64,000 nt of DNA from Aquabacter sp. L1I39 (GCF_017742835.1 NZ_CP072392.1:1203388-1267387), one strand, 5' to 3'; positions 33,171 through 41,953 are shown, counted from the stretch's first letter. Numbers and translations are program-made. Notes: generated by a model from the sequence alone, not told the origin.

Positions 33171-33890
33171 CTATCCGGCGCGCTGGGCGAGCCGGGATGC
33201 CGCCAGGCTCACAGCCTCGCGGCGCCGCGCCTGCCCCGGTGCCATCCTCTCGCGCATGAGGGCGAGCACCTCGGCCGGAGCCGTATCCGGCGAGCCCGAC
33301 GTAAACGGCGGGGCCGGGTTGTATTCCATCCGAAGCTGGACCATTTCCGCGGTTTGCCGATCGATCAGCAGGGACACCAAGGTCAGGGCGAAATCGATGC
33401 CGGCGGTGATGCCGCCGCCGGTGATCCGGTTGCGGTCGACGCACACCCGCTCTTCGGACAAGGTCGCGCCGAAGGGCGCGAGGGCGTCCCGCGCGCTCCA
33501 ATGGGTCGCCGCGCGGTACCCCTCCAGCAATCCGGCTGCGCCGAGCACAACTGAACCGGTGCAGACGGACGTGATGTATTTTGCACCGACCGCCTGCCTG
33601 CGCAGGAAATCCAGAACCTCATCATCGTTGAGCAGGGTATCCGTCCCGTAGCCACCAGGGACGCAGATCACGTCCAGCTGAGGGCAGTCGGCGAAGGTGC
33701 GGGTCGGTGTGAGCGTCAATACGGAATCACTCGGCACCGGCTCAATGCGCTTCCAGACCAGGTGAACCTCGGTGTTGGGTGCACTGGAGAAGACCTGAAG
33801 CGGGCCCGTCAGGTCCAGCTGCGTGACCTGCGGAAAGACGAGTAATCCGATCTGAATTGAGTTTTCCAAGAAGGTCTCCCGTGTCTTCAC
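33171..33890 (-). CDS. DJ-1/PfpI-family protein (isonitrile hydratase-like)
   Basis: Free-standing DJ-1/PfpI domain of 239 residues. The nucleophile-elbow cysteine is C110 in ITSVCTGSVVLG, with LVFPQVTQLDLTGPLQVF at the start and LLEGYRAATHW after the elbow. This pattern matches isonitrile hydratase (InhA, about 228 residues), which hydrates isonitriles to N-substituted formamides. Most family members are uncharacterised, so the reaction is tentative. No DNA-binding domain is fused, in contrast to the GlxA-type proteins nearby. A second member lies at 40176. Confidence 0.8.
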   Translation of the reverse strand: MKTRETFLENSIQIGLLVFPQVTQLDLTGPLQVFSSAPNTEVHLVWKRIEPVPSDSVLTLTPTRTFADCPQLDVICVPGGYGTDTLLNDDEVLDFLRRQAVGAKYITSVCTGSVVLGAAGLLEGYRAATHWSARDALAPFGATLSEERVCVDRNRITGGGITAGIDFALTLVSLLIDRQTAEMVQLRMEYNPAPPFTSGSPDTAPAEVLALMRERMAPGQARRREAVSLAASRLAQRAG

Positions 33891-34294
33891 AAGAGAAAGA
33901 ATGACATCAACCGCTTATGTCTAAAATGACATATTTCCCTCATAAACTGCCAAACCAGCCCTGTCCGGCTCTCTGGATCGGTCTTGGCTTTCTTGAAATT
34001 TGAAGGCATCGCGGGCCGCAGCGCGCCAGCAATGCCTTCTCTGCGGCGGCGTGAGGGCGGCGTGCCGGACGCGGAACGTCACCCCTGATGAATGACGATG
34101 TGCCTCGCAAGTGGCCATGCCGTCACTGCCAAGGGATGCGCGAGCAGCCTCATCTCCGCTCGCCTCAGGAGTTTTTACTGGCGAATATTTAGGCGGTTGC
34201 GTTCAAGTTGGGCGCCATAACGGGCTCCACCATCTTTGGTGTGCGACGCGACACACCGAATGCCGCTGCGGCGTGCGCGATGGGTGTATTTGGA
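33891..34294. other. 404-bp intergenic region with palindrome, no gene seen
   Basis: This holds the promoter side of the DJ-1/PfpI gene and the end of the COG0523 operon. The only structure I can support is TATGTC-TAAAAT-GACATA (33916-33933), 26 bp upstream of the DJ-1 gene. Its ATGTCATTTT half (minus strand) resembles GAATGTCGTT before two related loci. Short open frames here show no recognisable protein. Confidence 0.45.
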
Positions 34295-35260
34295 TCACCC
34301 CGCCGTTGGATCGCGATCGTCACGGCGTGGCAGCGCCGTCACCGCCCCATCCAGGAGCCCTGTGGCCTTGCTGCGATCCAGCCGACCGAGCTCGGCAATA
34401 AGAACCAGGCGGTTCATGGGGCCGGTCCCCGACGCGGCGGCGGGCGAGAGGGTGACGCGCCGGCCCACAAGCTGGAATAGCACCGGCTGGTCAGACTGAT
34501 GATCGAAGGTCACGAAACCCTTGGCGCGGAGCAGATCGGACGAAAGCGCGTCGACGGCCCGCTGGAATCGGGGCAGCGATAAAGGGGTGTTCGCCGTCCA
34601 GCTCATGGTCTCGAAGCGCTCGGCCGCGTCGAAGGCGTGCAGCGATGGTCGGGCCGCCGGCACGTGATGGCCCTGCGAAAACAGCAGGGGCGAGGGGACT
34701 TTGCCTTCGATCGCGGTGAACGTCCGCTTCCCGCCATGCCGGCTGGCGATGCCGGAATGCACATCCTCCAGCTCCGAAGGCGCCAGGAGGTCCGGCTTCG
34801 TCACAATGACGAAATCCGCTGCGCGTAATTGCGATCGCCAAAGGCTGTCTTCGAGAAGCGCGGGCCTGTCCGCGACCTGGCGGGCATCGACCACGCACAC
34901 CACAGTGTCGAGAGGCGTGGCGGCAAACACCATCGGATCAAGCAACGCCGACATGATGGAGGCCGGATCGGCGGCACCACTGGTCTCGATGACAATCGCG
35001 TCGGGACAGGGCCGCCGGCGCGTGAGCATCACCAGCGTCCGCAGCAGATCGCCTTCCAGGCTGCAACAGATGCAGCCATTCTTCAGGCTGACGATCCCCT
35101 CCGCCGCCGGCGCCAGAAGCGCGGCGTCCACATCGATGGCGCCGAAATCATTGACGATGGCGGCGATGCGCCGGCCATCGGGATTGCGCAAGAGGTGGTT
35201 GACCAGCGTCGTCTTGCCGGCCCCGAGCGCTCCCGCCACCAGCAGGACGGGAACCGTCAT
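34295..35260 (-). CDS. COG0523 G3E-family GTPase, putative metal chaperone (CobW/ZNG type)
   Basis: P-loop GTPase of 321 residues. Walker A is GALGAGKTT (residues 10-18). The metal-binding CxCC motif is GCICC (C63, C65, C66). ETSGAADP follows as the switch region, and TKPDLL is the NKxD-like guanine site. A C-terminal CobW_C domain carries the final third. These GTPases load Zn, Co or Fe into client enzymes. Its ATG overlaps the stop of the amidohydrolase upstream, so that metalloenzyme is the natural client candidate. Zinc-limitation control is common for the family, but no Zur box was recognised. Confidence 0.88.
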   Translation of the reverse strand: MTVPVLLVAGALGAGKTTLVNHLLRNPDGRRIAAIVNDFGAIDVDAALLAPAAEGIVSLKNGCICCSLEGDLLRTLVMLTRRRPCPDAIVIETSGAADPASIMSALLDPMVFAATPLDTVVCVVDARQVADRPALLEDSLWRSQLRAADFVIVTKPDLLAPSELEDVHSGIASRHGGKRTFTAIEGKVPSPLLFSQGHHVPAARPSLHAFDAAERFETMSWTANTPLSLPRFQRAVDALSSDLLRAKGFVTFDHQSDQPVLFQLVGRRVTLSPAAASGTGPMNRLVLIAELGRLDRSKATGLLDGAVTALPRRDDRDPTAG

Positions 35261-36744
35261 TGCGCCACGGGCCGGCGGACCGGACGGCCGGGGCGCGCCT
35301 CCTGGATCAACTCGCCGTCGGCGATGACCGGAACGCCGCCCACCAGCAAGTGGCGAACGCCTTCAGACGGCCGGTTGGGATGGCGAAAATCGGCTCGGTC
35401 GGTGAGCGCATCGAGATCAAAGCACACGATGTCGGCATCGCAGCCCGGCTGGATGCGGGCCTTGCGGCGCATGGCGGGCGTACTCTCTTCCAGCAGCCTG
35501 GCAGGGATCAGCGTGCATTTGCGTATGCCTTCCAACAGGGACATGGCCTGCCGCTCCCGCACCCATCTGCGCAGAAAGCGCGTGAATGTCCCGCTGGACC
35601 GGGGATGGGAGATCACGTCATCCGGCAGCGGCCATTGATCGCCCAGATAGGTGGAGCCGTCTGGAAGCAACCAGGATACGGCATCGGAGGCGATGGCACC
35701 GCCCGGATACAGAATGGACACATCGAGCAGATCCCGATGGCGATCATTCACCGCAACATCCAGGAAATGCCACAGCACCAGGGCTCCAGGATCCTGCGCC
35801 TGCGCCGCGACGAGATCGTCGCGGTCCAAGTAGCGGTGGCCCGAAGTCAGATGCTCGATCGTGTCGTAGCCCCCGCCCGTGCGCTCCGGAAACGCCGGAT
35901 CGCAGAAAAAGGCCGCCCCGATGACCGTCGAGCCCGTGCCATAGGGATAGGCTTCCACCGTGACCTTGAGGCCCTGAGCCTGGGCCTTGGCCACAAGCTC
36001 GGCTGCGCGCTCCACGTCCTGGAGGCTGGTCGAGTTGAAGTGACAGATATGCATGTGGGCGCCGGTGGAGCCGGCGAGTCCGATCAGGCGCGTATAAGCG
36101 TCAATGGAGCTTTGGGGGTCGATGTTCGACATGTAGGCGATATGCGTGAAGGTCGGCACGCCGATGGACGCTGCGAGGCTGCACAGTTCCGAGATTTCCT
36201 TCACCCCGGCACCCGGCGCATAGGCATTCGGGAAGCCGATGCCGATGCCGCCCTGGTCGAGCCCGGTGCGCACCCGCTCCAGGATGCTCGCCATCTCGGC
36301 CGGATTGGCGACATCGACCGTCCAGCGGCTGTCCGCCATGGCCCGTCCCATGCCTGCCAGGCTCGACTCCGTCTGTTGCGCCGTCATGGCGGCGATGCGG
36401 GTGAAGATCCAGCCTGTGGAAGCCCCGTAATTCAGGACGCGCCCCGCATGGGCCTGCTCGTCATACCAGCGCGCCACCGGCCACACGCCGACCTCAAGCT
36501 CCAAGGTGGTGGTGACACCGTCGAAGGCCTGCATCCGGTCGGCGGGAAGGCATTGCCCGTGGGCGTGCAGGTCGATGAAGCCCGGTGCGACAACCAGGCC
36601 ATGGGCCGCGATGGTTTGCGCCGCTGGCCCGAGGTCCCATCCGATCGCCGCGATGCGGCCGTCGCGGAGCGCCACATCGGCGATGCCATCATGGCCCGTC
36701 TCGGGATCGAGCACCCTGCCGCCGATCAGAACCATGTCATGCAT
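35257..36744 (-). CDS. Amidohydrolase, N-acyl-D-amino-acid/D-glutamate deacylase type
   Basis: Metal-dependent TIM-barrel amidohydrolase of 495 residues. The HxH metal motif is DLHAHG (H60, H62), then GVTTTLELEVGVWPVA, NYGAS, an IGIGFPNAYAPGA strand, HICHFNST and the catalytic-Asp region IASDAVSWLL. The architecture with a small C-terminal beta-sandwich (DADIVCFDLDAL) matches D-aminoacylases; GVTTTLELEVG recalls members annotated as N-acyl-D-glutamate deacylase. Neighbouring D-amino-acid genes fit. Translational coupling with the COG0523 GTPase is unusual. Dihydropyrimidinase-like activity is an alternative. Confidence 0.8.
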   Translation of the reverse strand: MHDMVLIGGRVLDPETGHDGIADVALRDGRIAAIGWDLGPAAQTIAAHGLVVAPGFIDLHAHGQCLPADRMQAFDGVTTTLELEVGVWPVARWYDEQAHAGRVLNYGASTGWIFTRIAAMTAQQTESSLAGMGRAMADSRWTVDVANPAEMASILERVRTGLDQGGIGIGFPNAYAPGAGVKEISELCSLAASIGVPTFTHIAYMSNIDPQSSIDAYTRLIGLAGSTGAHMHICHFNSTSLQDVERAAELVAKAQAQGLKVTVEAYPYGTGSTVIGAAFFCDPAFPERTGGGYDTIEHLTSGHRYLDRDDLVAAQAQDPGALVLWHFLDVAVNDRHRDLLDVSILYPGGAIASDAVSWLLPDGSTYLGDQWPLPDDVISHPRSSGTFTRFLRRWVRERQAMSLLEGIRKCTLIPARLLEESTPAMRRKARIQPGCDADIVCFDLDALTDRADFRHPNRPSEGVRHLLVGGVPVIADGELIQEARPGRPVRRPVAQ

Positions 36745-36924
36745 GCGGGTTCAGCTCACTGTGACCGCGGCGTCTCAGCCGACAAGAAGAGAGGAGCCCA
36801 AGCCCGGGGAAATCCCGCACGCGCAGGCACGCATGCGGTGACGGGGCCGATGCGAACTGGAGCGGCAATGACATCTCCCACGTGAATTTGACGACGACAG
36901 ATTGGCATGACTATGAAAATGAGA

Positions 36925-36934
36925 GAATGTCGTT
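36925..36934 (+). promoter_or_regulatory. GAATGTCGTT element before GlxA-type regulator
   Basis: GAATGTCGTT lies 25 bp upstream of the regulator start and recurs exactly at 40111-40120 between the second GlxA-type regulator and the second DJ-1 gene. Candidate operator. Confidence 0.35.
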
Positions 36935-36958
36935 GTTCCCTCGATTTCGGACATCCAG

Positions 36959-37897
36959 ATGATTGGCGTCCTTGTCTTTCCCGATTTCCAGATCCTGGAC
37001 GTGGCCGGGCCGATCTCGGTCTTTGAAATTGCAAAGCGCTACGCGGCAAAAGTGCCGGACCTGCGGGTGGTGGCGCTCGCCGAAGGGCCGGTGCGCAGTT
37101 CATCGGGCGCCGCAATGCTCGCGTCCGACGCGCACGCGTGCCCCCCGATCTCCACACTCATCGTCGCTGGCGGAGAGGGCGTTCAGGCCGCATTGGCCTG
37201 CCCGGCCACCCTGACGTTTGTGCGCGAGGTTGCGGCGAGCGGCGCGCGCATCGCGAGCGTCTGCAGCGGGGCTTACATCCTGGCCGCAGCAGGGTTGCTG
37301 GACGGCCGCCGCGCCACCACCCACTGGTCGCATACGCGCGATTTCATATCGAGCTTTCCGAAGATCAAGTTCGAGCCGGACAAGATTTTCACGCGCGACG
37401 GTCATATCTGGACGTCAGCCGGCATCTCCGCGGGCATTGACCTTGCGCTGGCGATGGTGGCCGAGGATCAGGGCGACGCGGTCGCGCGGCAAACCGCTCG
37501 CCAGCTCGTGCTGTATCAGCGCCGCAGCGGCGGGCAGTCCCAATTTTCCTCCCTTCTCGAATTGAAGGCGCCCAATGGCCGGTTCGCGGCGCTTCTCTCA
37601 TGGGTCCGCGAACATCTCGATGCCTCGCTCACCGTCGAGCAGCTTGCGGAGAGGGTCGGCATGAGCGCGCGCCACTTTGCGCGGGCCTTTGCTGCCGAGA
37701 CCGGGACAACGCCCTCCAAGGCAATCGAGAGGCTCCGTCTCGAGGTGGCACGCGAGCGGATCGAGTTTTCAAGCGAGACGATCGACGTCGTTGCTCAATC
37801 CGCGGGGTTCCGCGACGCCGAGCGCATGCGGCGCGCCTTCATCCGCGCCTTCGGCCAGCCCCCGCAGGCCATTCGTCGCTCCAGCCGCGCTGCATGA
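36959..37897 (+). CDS. GlxA-family regulator (DJ-1/PfpI sensor plus AraC HTH)
   Basis: Protein of 312 residues: DJ-1/PfpI-like domain (about 1-185) with the elbow cysteine C102 in ASVCSGAYILAAAGLL, then an AraC-type double HTH (about 215-312: LDASLTVEQLAERVGMSARHFARAFAAETGTTPSKAIERLRLE and SAGFRDAERMRRAFIRAFG). Relatives such as GbdR and ArgR-type regulators sense glycine betaine, arginine or other nitrogen compounds. It is divergent from the amidohydrolase-GTPase operon across 214 bp and is a likely regulator of it. The GlxA label is by architecture only. Confidence 0.88.
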   Translation: MIGVLVFPDFQILDVAGPISVFEIAKRYAAKVPDLRVVALAEGPVRSSSGAAMLASDAHACPPISTLIVAGGEGVQAALACPATLTFVREVAASGARIASVCSGAYILAAAGLLDGRRATTHWSHTRDFISSFPKIKFEPDKIFTRDGHIWTSAGISAGIDLALAMVAEDQGDAVARQTARQLVLYQRRSGGQSQFSSLLELKAPNGRFAALLSWVREHLDASLTVEQLAERVGMSARHFARAFAAETGTTPSKAIERLRLEVARERIEFSSETIDVVAQSAGFRDAERMRRAFIRAFGQPPQAIRRSSRAA

Positions 37898-38036
37898 GGC
37901 GGCGTCTGGCCCGATTGCGCGCTCAGGTGCTGGTCTGCAAAATGTGCCGGATGGGGGCCGGATCGCGCCGGCCGAACCGTTGAGGATGCCGCGGAATTTC
38001 GGTCATGGGCGCCCTTCGAGCCATGCGCCCGCGCGA

Positions 38037-38348
38037 TCAGTAGGGGCTCGTGAGCGAAGGGGCGGAGCGCGCCGTGTGGGCGCACGCCTTCACGTGTGAG
38101 GGATCGACCTCATCGGCCGCGGCCAACAGCATCTCGGCGGCGGTCACACCGACGATCTGTCCGATGCGCACGGTGATATGGCGCGCAGCCTGTTCGGATT
38201 CCGCCTCATAGCTGAGATGGACGAGGAAGCCGTCATTCCGCTTCGCGGTTTCCAGTTCCAGCATCTCCACGCTCAGGCGGCGGAGCAGGTCCAGGGCGCG
38301 AATGGCCGCGTCGACGCTGACCACGTCCAGCCGTAGCCGATATGTCAT
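38037..38348 (-). CDS. Small ACT-like protein of unknown function
   Basis: Predicted protein of 103 residues from the ATG at 38348. The first 75 residues (MTYRLRLDVVSVDAAIRALDLLRRLSVEMLELE, then LVHLSYEAESEQAARHITVRIGQIVGV) show a beta-alpha-beta pattern reminiscent of ACT/IlvM-type ligand domains. The tail is disordered-looking. It is divergent from the Lrp-type gene. An amino-acid-binding role is a guess from fold pattern and neighbours. Confidence 0.5.
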   Translation of the reverse strand: MTYRLRLDVVSVDAAIRALDLLRRLSVEMLELETAKRNDGFLVHLSYEAESEQAARHITVRIGQIVGVTAAEMLLAAADEVDPSHVKACAHTARSAPSLTSPY

Positions 38349-38511
38349 TGCCGCACCCTCCACGCGTCATTCCCAAGGACGGGAGACCCTACCGCGTTTT
38401 GCGCCAGATTTTCTCCTGTTATTCGGGAATAAAAGTATTTTTCCGGATGGATTTTCTGATTTATATCCATTTAGCGGATGATTTTTCTGACTACGGTCAC
38501 AAGGCGCCCTC

Positions 38512-38982
38512 ATGCAGAAGGACAAGGGTCTCGACGAGATCGACCGGCGCATCCTGCGTGTCCTGCGCAAGCAGGCGCGCCTAGCCAACAACGAGCTGGC
38601 CGAGAAGGTCGGGCTTTCACCCAGTCCATGCTGGACCAGGGTGCGCCGTCTTGAGGATGCGGGCTATATCGACAGCTATGTGGCCGTGCTCAACCAGGCA
38701 CAGCTGGGGCTCGGCGATACCGTCATCATCGAGGTGACCCTGGACCGTCACGACGAGGATCAGATCCAGAAATTCGGACAGGCCCTCGCCGAGCTTCCCG
38801 AGGTTCTGGAGGCCTATCTGACCACGGGCGAATACGACTATTTCATCAAGGTCGCGGTGGACGGCACGGCCGGCTATGAGCGCTTCCTGCGGGAGCGACT
38901 CTACAAGGTGCCGGGCATCCGGCACAGCCGCTCCTCCTTCGCCCTCAAATGCCTGAAGCGGGAATTATCGCCGGTGCCGTGA
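38512..38982 (+). CDS. Lrp/AsnC-family transcriptional regulator
   Basis: Regulator of 156 residues: N-terminal winged HTH (LDEIDRRILRVLRKQARLANNELAEKVGLSPSPCWTRVRRLEDAGYI), then the RAM/AsnC ligand domain (VIIEVTLDRHDEDQIQKFGQALAELPEVLEAYLTTGEYDYFIKVAV). Lrp-type proteins sense amino acids as octamers. It is divergent from the small ACT-like gene across an AT-rich 163-bp gap. Likely targets are the local amino-acid genes such as leucine dehydrogenase; not shown by sequence. Confidence 0.93.
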   Translation: MQKDKGLDEIDRRILRVLRKQARLANNELAEKVGLSPSPCWTRVRRLEDAGYIDSYVAVLNQAQLGLGDTVIIEVTLDRHDEDQIQKFGQALAELPEVLEAYLTTGEYDYFIKVAVDGTAGYERFLRERLYKVPGIRHSRSSFALKCLKRELSPVP

Positions 38983-39055
38983 GGGGGTCCGACAGCCCAA
39001 CCGGGTCTAACCGCACCTGCACGGTGGCACTCCTTGCCGCCGACCTGAAGAGGCT

Positions 39056-40066
39056 TTATCCCGGTCGGACCGAGGTTCCATCGGGATCGACGCCCCGTCC
39101 GGCATCCGTCGCCCCAAACTGGCCCCGGTAATCCTGGGGATTCACCCCCAGCCGCCGACGGAAAGCGCGCCGCATGCGCTCCTCGTCGGCAAAGCCGCAG
39201 CGCACAGCGATTTCCTTGATGGACTGCCGCGTCTCCTCCAGGGCCCGGCGTGCCGCATCGAGGCGCAATTCCTCCACGACCTTTGCCGGCGTCCGGCCCG
39301 TGCGCGCCGCATACAGGCGCGCGAACGTGCGCGGGCTCATGGACACGCGCTGCGCCAGCGTCTCCACGCGCAAATCCTGGTCGAGGTGATCACTGATCCA
39401 GCTGTGCAGGGCCTCGAAGCCCCCGTCGTCCGCCTCCTGCAGGGCAAGCGGCACGCTGAACTGCGTTTGCCCCCCTGACCTTTTCAGGAACACGACGAGC
39501 CGCTTGGCCACCCGGATGGCTTCGGCATGACCCCGGTCGTCCTCGATCAGGGCCAGCGCCAGATCGATGCCGGCTGTCACCCCTGCCGAGGTCCAGATGG
39601 GACCGTCATGCTCATAGATGGCATCGGGCGACACGGTCAGCTCGGGGAAGCGATCCTGCAGAAGCTTGCATGAAGCCCAATGCGTCACCACCCGCCGCCG
39701 GTCCAGCAGCGCCGCGGCGGCCAGCACGAAGGTGCCCGTGCACACGGAGCAGAGGCGACGAATGCCGCCGGCATTCGCGGCGAGCCAAGCCAGCAGGCGC
39801 GGCTCGCGCGCCGCCCCGTGGACACCGGGGCCGCCGACAATGACCAGGGTATCCACCGCGCCGACGCTGGAAAGGGGGGCGCTCATCACCTCCAGGCCGC
39901 AGGATGTACGGATGAGCCCACCCTCTGCCGAGGCGACGGTCAGCCGATAGGGCGGCACCCCGCCCTCGCTTGTCTCGCAGGACAGCTCGAACACGGCGAG
40001 AGGGCCGGAGAGGTCGAGCAGAAGCGCCTGGGGGAACACCACGAAGACGACGTGTCGCTGCTGCAA
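39056..40066 (-). CDS. GlxA-family regulator (DJ-1/PfpI sensor plus AraC HTH), second
   Basis: Protein of 336 residues with a DJ-1/PfpI domain (VVFVVFPQALLLDLSGPLAVFELS; elbow cysteine C109 in LCSVCTGTFVLAAAALL; THWASC) and a C-terminal AraC HTH pair (LDQDLRVETLAQRVSMSPRTFARLYAARTGRTPAKVVEELRLD and VRCGFADEERMRRAFRRRLGVNPQDYR). It is divergent from a free DJ-1/PfpI gene and the leucine dehydrogenase operon across 109 bp, the expected arrangement for a regulator of that operon. Ligand unknown. Confidence 0.9.
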   Translation of the reverse strand: MQQRHVVFVVFPQALLLDLSGPLAVFELSCETSEGGVPPYRLTVASAEGGLIRTSCGLEVMSAPLSSVGAVDTLVIVGGPGVHGAAREPRLLAWLAANAGGIRRLCSVCTGTFVLAAAALLDRRRVVTHWASCKLLQDRFPELTVSPDAIYEHDGPIWTSAGVTAGIDLALALIEDDRGHAEAIRVAKRLVVFLKRSGGQTQFSVPLALQEADDGGFEALHSWISDHLDQDLRVETLAQRVSMSPRTFARLYAARTGRTPAKVVEELRLDAARRALEETRQSIKEIAVRCGFADEERMRRAFRRRLGVNPQDYRGQFGATDAGRGVDPDGTSVRPG

Positions 40067-40110
40067 GCCCCCTCCATCGCATTGCCAGCGGTTGGCAGGA
40101 AAGGTGGGTA

Positions 40111-40120
40111 GAATGTCGTT
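40111..40120 (+). promoter_or_regulatory. GAATGTCGTT element in divergent promoter
   Basis: Exact repeat of the element at 36925-36934, located between the divergent GlxA-type regulator (start 40066) and the DJ-1/leucine dehydrogenase operon (start about 40176). Shared operator is inferred. Confidence 0.35.
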
Positions 40121-40175
40121 TCCGCCTCAGCCTGTCATGCACAAACTCATGTCACCACACCCAAAGGGGGACGAC

Positions 40176-40880
40176 GTGAGTCAGGAAACGCTTGAGATCG
40201 GGCTTCTCTTCTTCCCGGGCATGACCCAGCTGGATGTCACCGGACCATTTGAGGTGCTGGCTCGGCTTCCGGGCGCCCGGATGCACCTCTTGTGGAAGTC
40301 CATCGAGCCGATCACCAGCGATGTGGGCCTCACCTTGATGCCGACCACCACGTTCGCGGACTGCCCGAAGCTGGATGTCCTGTGCGTCGGAGGTGGTCCG
40401 GGCCAGATGGCGCTTATGGACGACCCGGAGGTGATGGCCTTTGTCGCCAGCGCCGGGGCGAGCGCCCGCTATGTCACCTCTGTCTGCGCCGGCTGCTTCA
40501 TCCTGGCAGGGGCCGGCCTGCTGAATGGCTACAAGTCGGCATGCCACTGGCTGTCGCGCGACCAGCTTTCGATCCTCGGCGCGATCCCCGTCAAGGAGCG
40601 CATCGTGGTCGACCGCAATCGCATCTCGGGCGGCGGCGTCACCGCGGGGGTCGACTTCGCCTTCCAGGTTGCGGCGGAGCTGTGCGGCGACGACGTCGCG
40701 CGGCGGCTCCAGCTGTTGCTGGAATATGATCCCAAGCCGCCCTTCGATGTCACGGAGGACAACGCGCCTCCCGCGCTTCTGGCGGAGATCCGCACCCTCG
40801 CCGCTCCCATGCTGGATGAGCGCCTGCGGTCCAGCGAGCGGGCCGCCGCGCGGCTGCGCGACCGGGGAGGACCGCAATGA
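40176..40880 (+). CDS. DJ-1/PfpI-family protein (isonitrile hydratase-like), second
   Basis: DJ-1/PfpI domain of 234 residues, clearly related to the one at 33171 (LLFFPGMTQLDVTGP, TSVCAGCFILAGAGLLNGYKSACHW, VVDRNRISGGGVTAGVDF). The elbow cysteine is C104. I choose the GTG at 40176, preceded by AAAGGGGG, because it gives the same N-terminus as the paralogue; ATGs at 40137 and 40149 are alternatives. Its stop overlaps the leucine dehydrogenase ATG. Enzyme activity is inferred only from InhA-like sequence. Confidence 0.82.
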   Translation: MSQETLEIGLLFFPGMTQLDVTGPFEVLARLPGARMHLLWKSIEPITSDVGLTLMPTTTFADCPKLDVLCVGGGPGQMALMDDPEVMAFVASAGASARYVTSVCAGCFILAGAGLLNGYKSACHWLSRDQLSILGAIPVKERIVVDRNRISGGGVTAGVDFAFQVAAELCGDDVARRLQLLLEYDPKPPFDVTEDNAPPALLAEIRTLAAPMLDERLRSSERAAARLRDRGGPQ

Positions 40881-41953
40881 CGCCGCGCATCACCGCGCAG
40901 CACGAGGACGGCCAACGCATCTTCCACTTCGCGGACCCTGAGGCGAGCCTGTCGGGCATTATCGTCGTGGACTCGCTGGCCCTGGGACCGGCGACCGGAG
41001 GATGCCGCTTCTGGCACTATGACGACGGCGCCGCCATGCTTTCCGATGCGCGGCGTCTCGCCCGCGGCATGAGCTACAAGAATGCCATGGCCGGTCTCCC
41101 CTTGGGCGGCGGGAAGTCCGTCATCCGCCGCCCAGAGGGGGCTTTTGACCGGACGGCGCTGTTCCAGGCCTTCGGTCGTGTCCTTCAGGAGATCGGCGGG
41201 GATTATCTTGCCGCCGAGGACGTCGGAACCACGCCTGGCGACATGGAAGTCGTGCGGGCGCAGACACCCTTCGTCTTCGGGCTTCCCGCCCATGGCGGAC
41301 GTGCGGGAGGCGACCCCTCGCCCTGGACGGCGCTCGGTGTATTCCTCTGCATCGCGCATGTCTGCGCGCGGCACGCCCTGCCCCTTTCGGAGAGCCGCGT
41401 GGCGGTGCAGGGGCTGGGCCATGTGGGCGCCGATCTTTGCCGGCGTCTGCACGCGGCCGGCGCGACGCTGATCGTCTCCGATGTGCAGACCGAGGCGGTC
41501 GCGCGCCTGCGTGCGGAACTTCCTGTGCAGGTGATGTCGCCGGACGAGATCCATGCGGCCGACGTGGACATCTTCGCGCCCTGTGCCCTGGGCGGCGTGC
41601 TCAACCAAGAGACCATTGCCCATATGCGCGCGCGCTTCATCGTGGGCGCCGCGAACAACCAGCTCTCCACCGCCGAGGATGCGGCCCGCCTGCATGCGCG
41701 CGGCATTCTTTTTGTGCCCGACTTCGTGGCCAATGCGGGGGGTATCATCAATGTCGCCGCCGAATATCTCGGCCACGACGAGGACACGGTGCGCAAGGCC
41801 GTCGCCCGCATTCCCGACCGGCTCGCCGACGTGCTCGACCGTGCCGACGCCACCGCAAGGCCGCCCGCCGAGGTGGCCGACGCCATGGCCCGGGACGTGA
41901 TCGCGGACGCGGCAGCGCGGATCCCAGGCAGCGGCCGCCAGCGGCCCTTGTAG
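40877..41953 (+). CDS. Leucine dehydrogenase-type Glu/Leu/Phe/Val dehydrogenase
   Basis: NAD-dependent amino-acid dehydrogenase of 358 residues, the size of leucine/phenylalanine dehydrogenases rather than the longer glutamate enzymes. The substrate glycine-rich motif GPATGGCRFW is present. Catalytic lysines are K68 in SYKNAMAGLP and K80 in LGGGKSVI; the aspartate region is EDVGTTPGDM and the Rossmann motif is VQGLGHVG. It deaminates branched-chain or aromatic amino acids to oxoacids. ATG overlaps the DJ-1 gene stop. With the orphan Liv-type binding protein behind it, a branched-chain substrate is likely. Confidence 0.88.
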   Translation: MTPRITAQHEDGQRIFHFADPEASLSGIIVVDSLALGPATGGCRFWHYDDGAAMLSDARRLARGMSYKNAMAGLPLGGGKSVIRRPEGAFDRTALFQAFGRVLQEIGGDYLAAEDVGTTPGDMEVVRAQTPFVFGLPAHGGRAGGDPSPWTALGVFLCIAHVCARHALPLSESRVAVQGLGHVGADLCRRLHAAGATLIVSDVQTEAVARLRAELPVQVMSPDEIHAADVDIFAPCALGGVLNQETIAHMRARFIVGAANNQLSTAEDAARLHARGILFVPDFVANAGGIINVAAEYLGHDEDTVRKAVARIPDRLADVLDRADATARPPAEVADAMARDVIADAAARIPGSGRQRPL

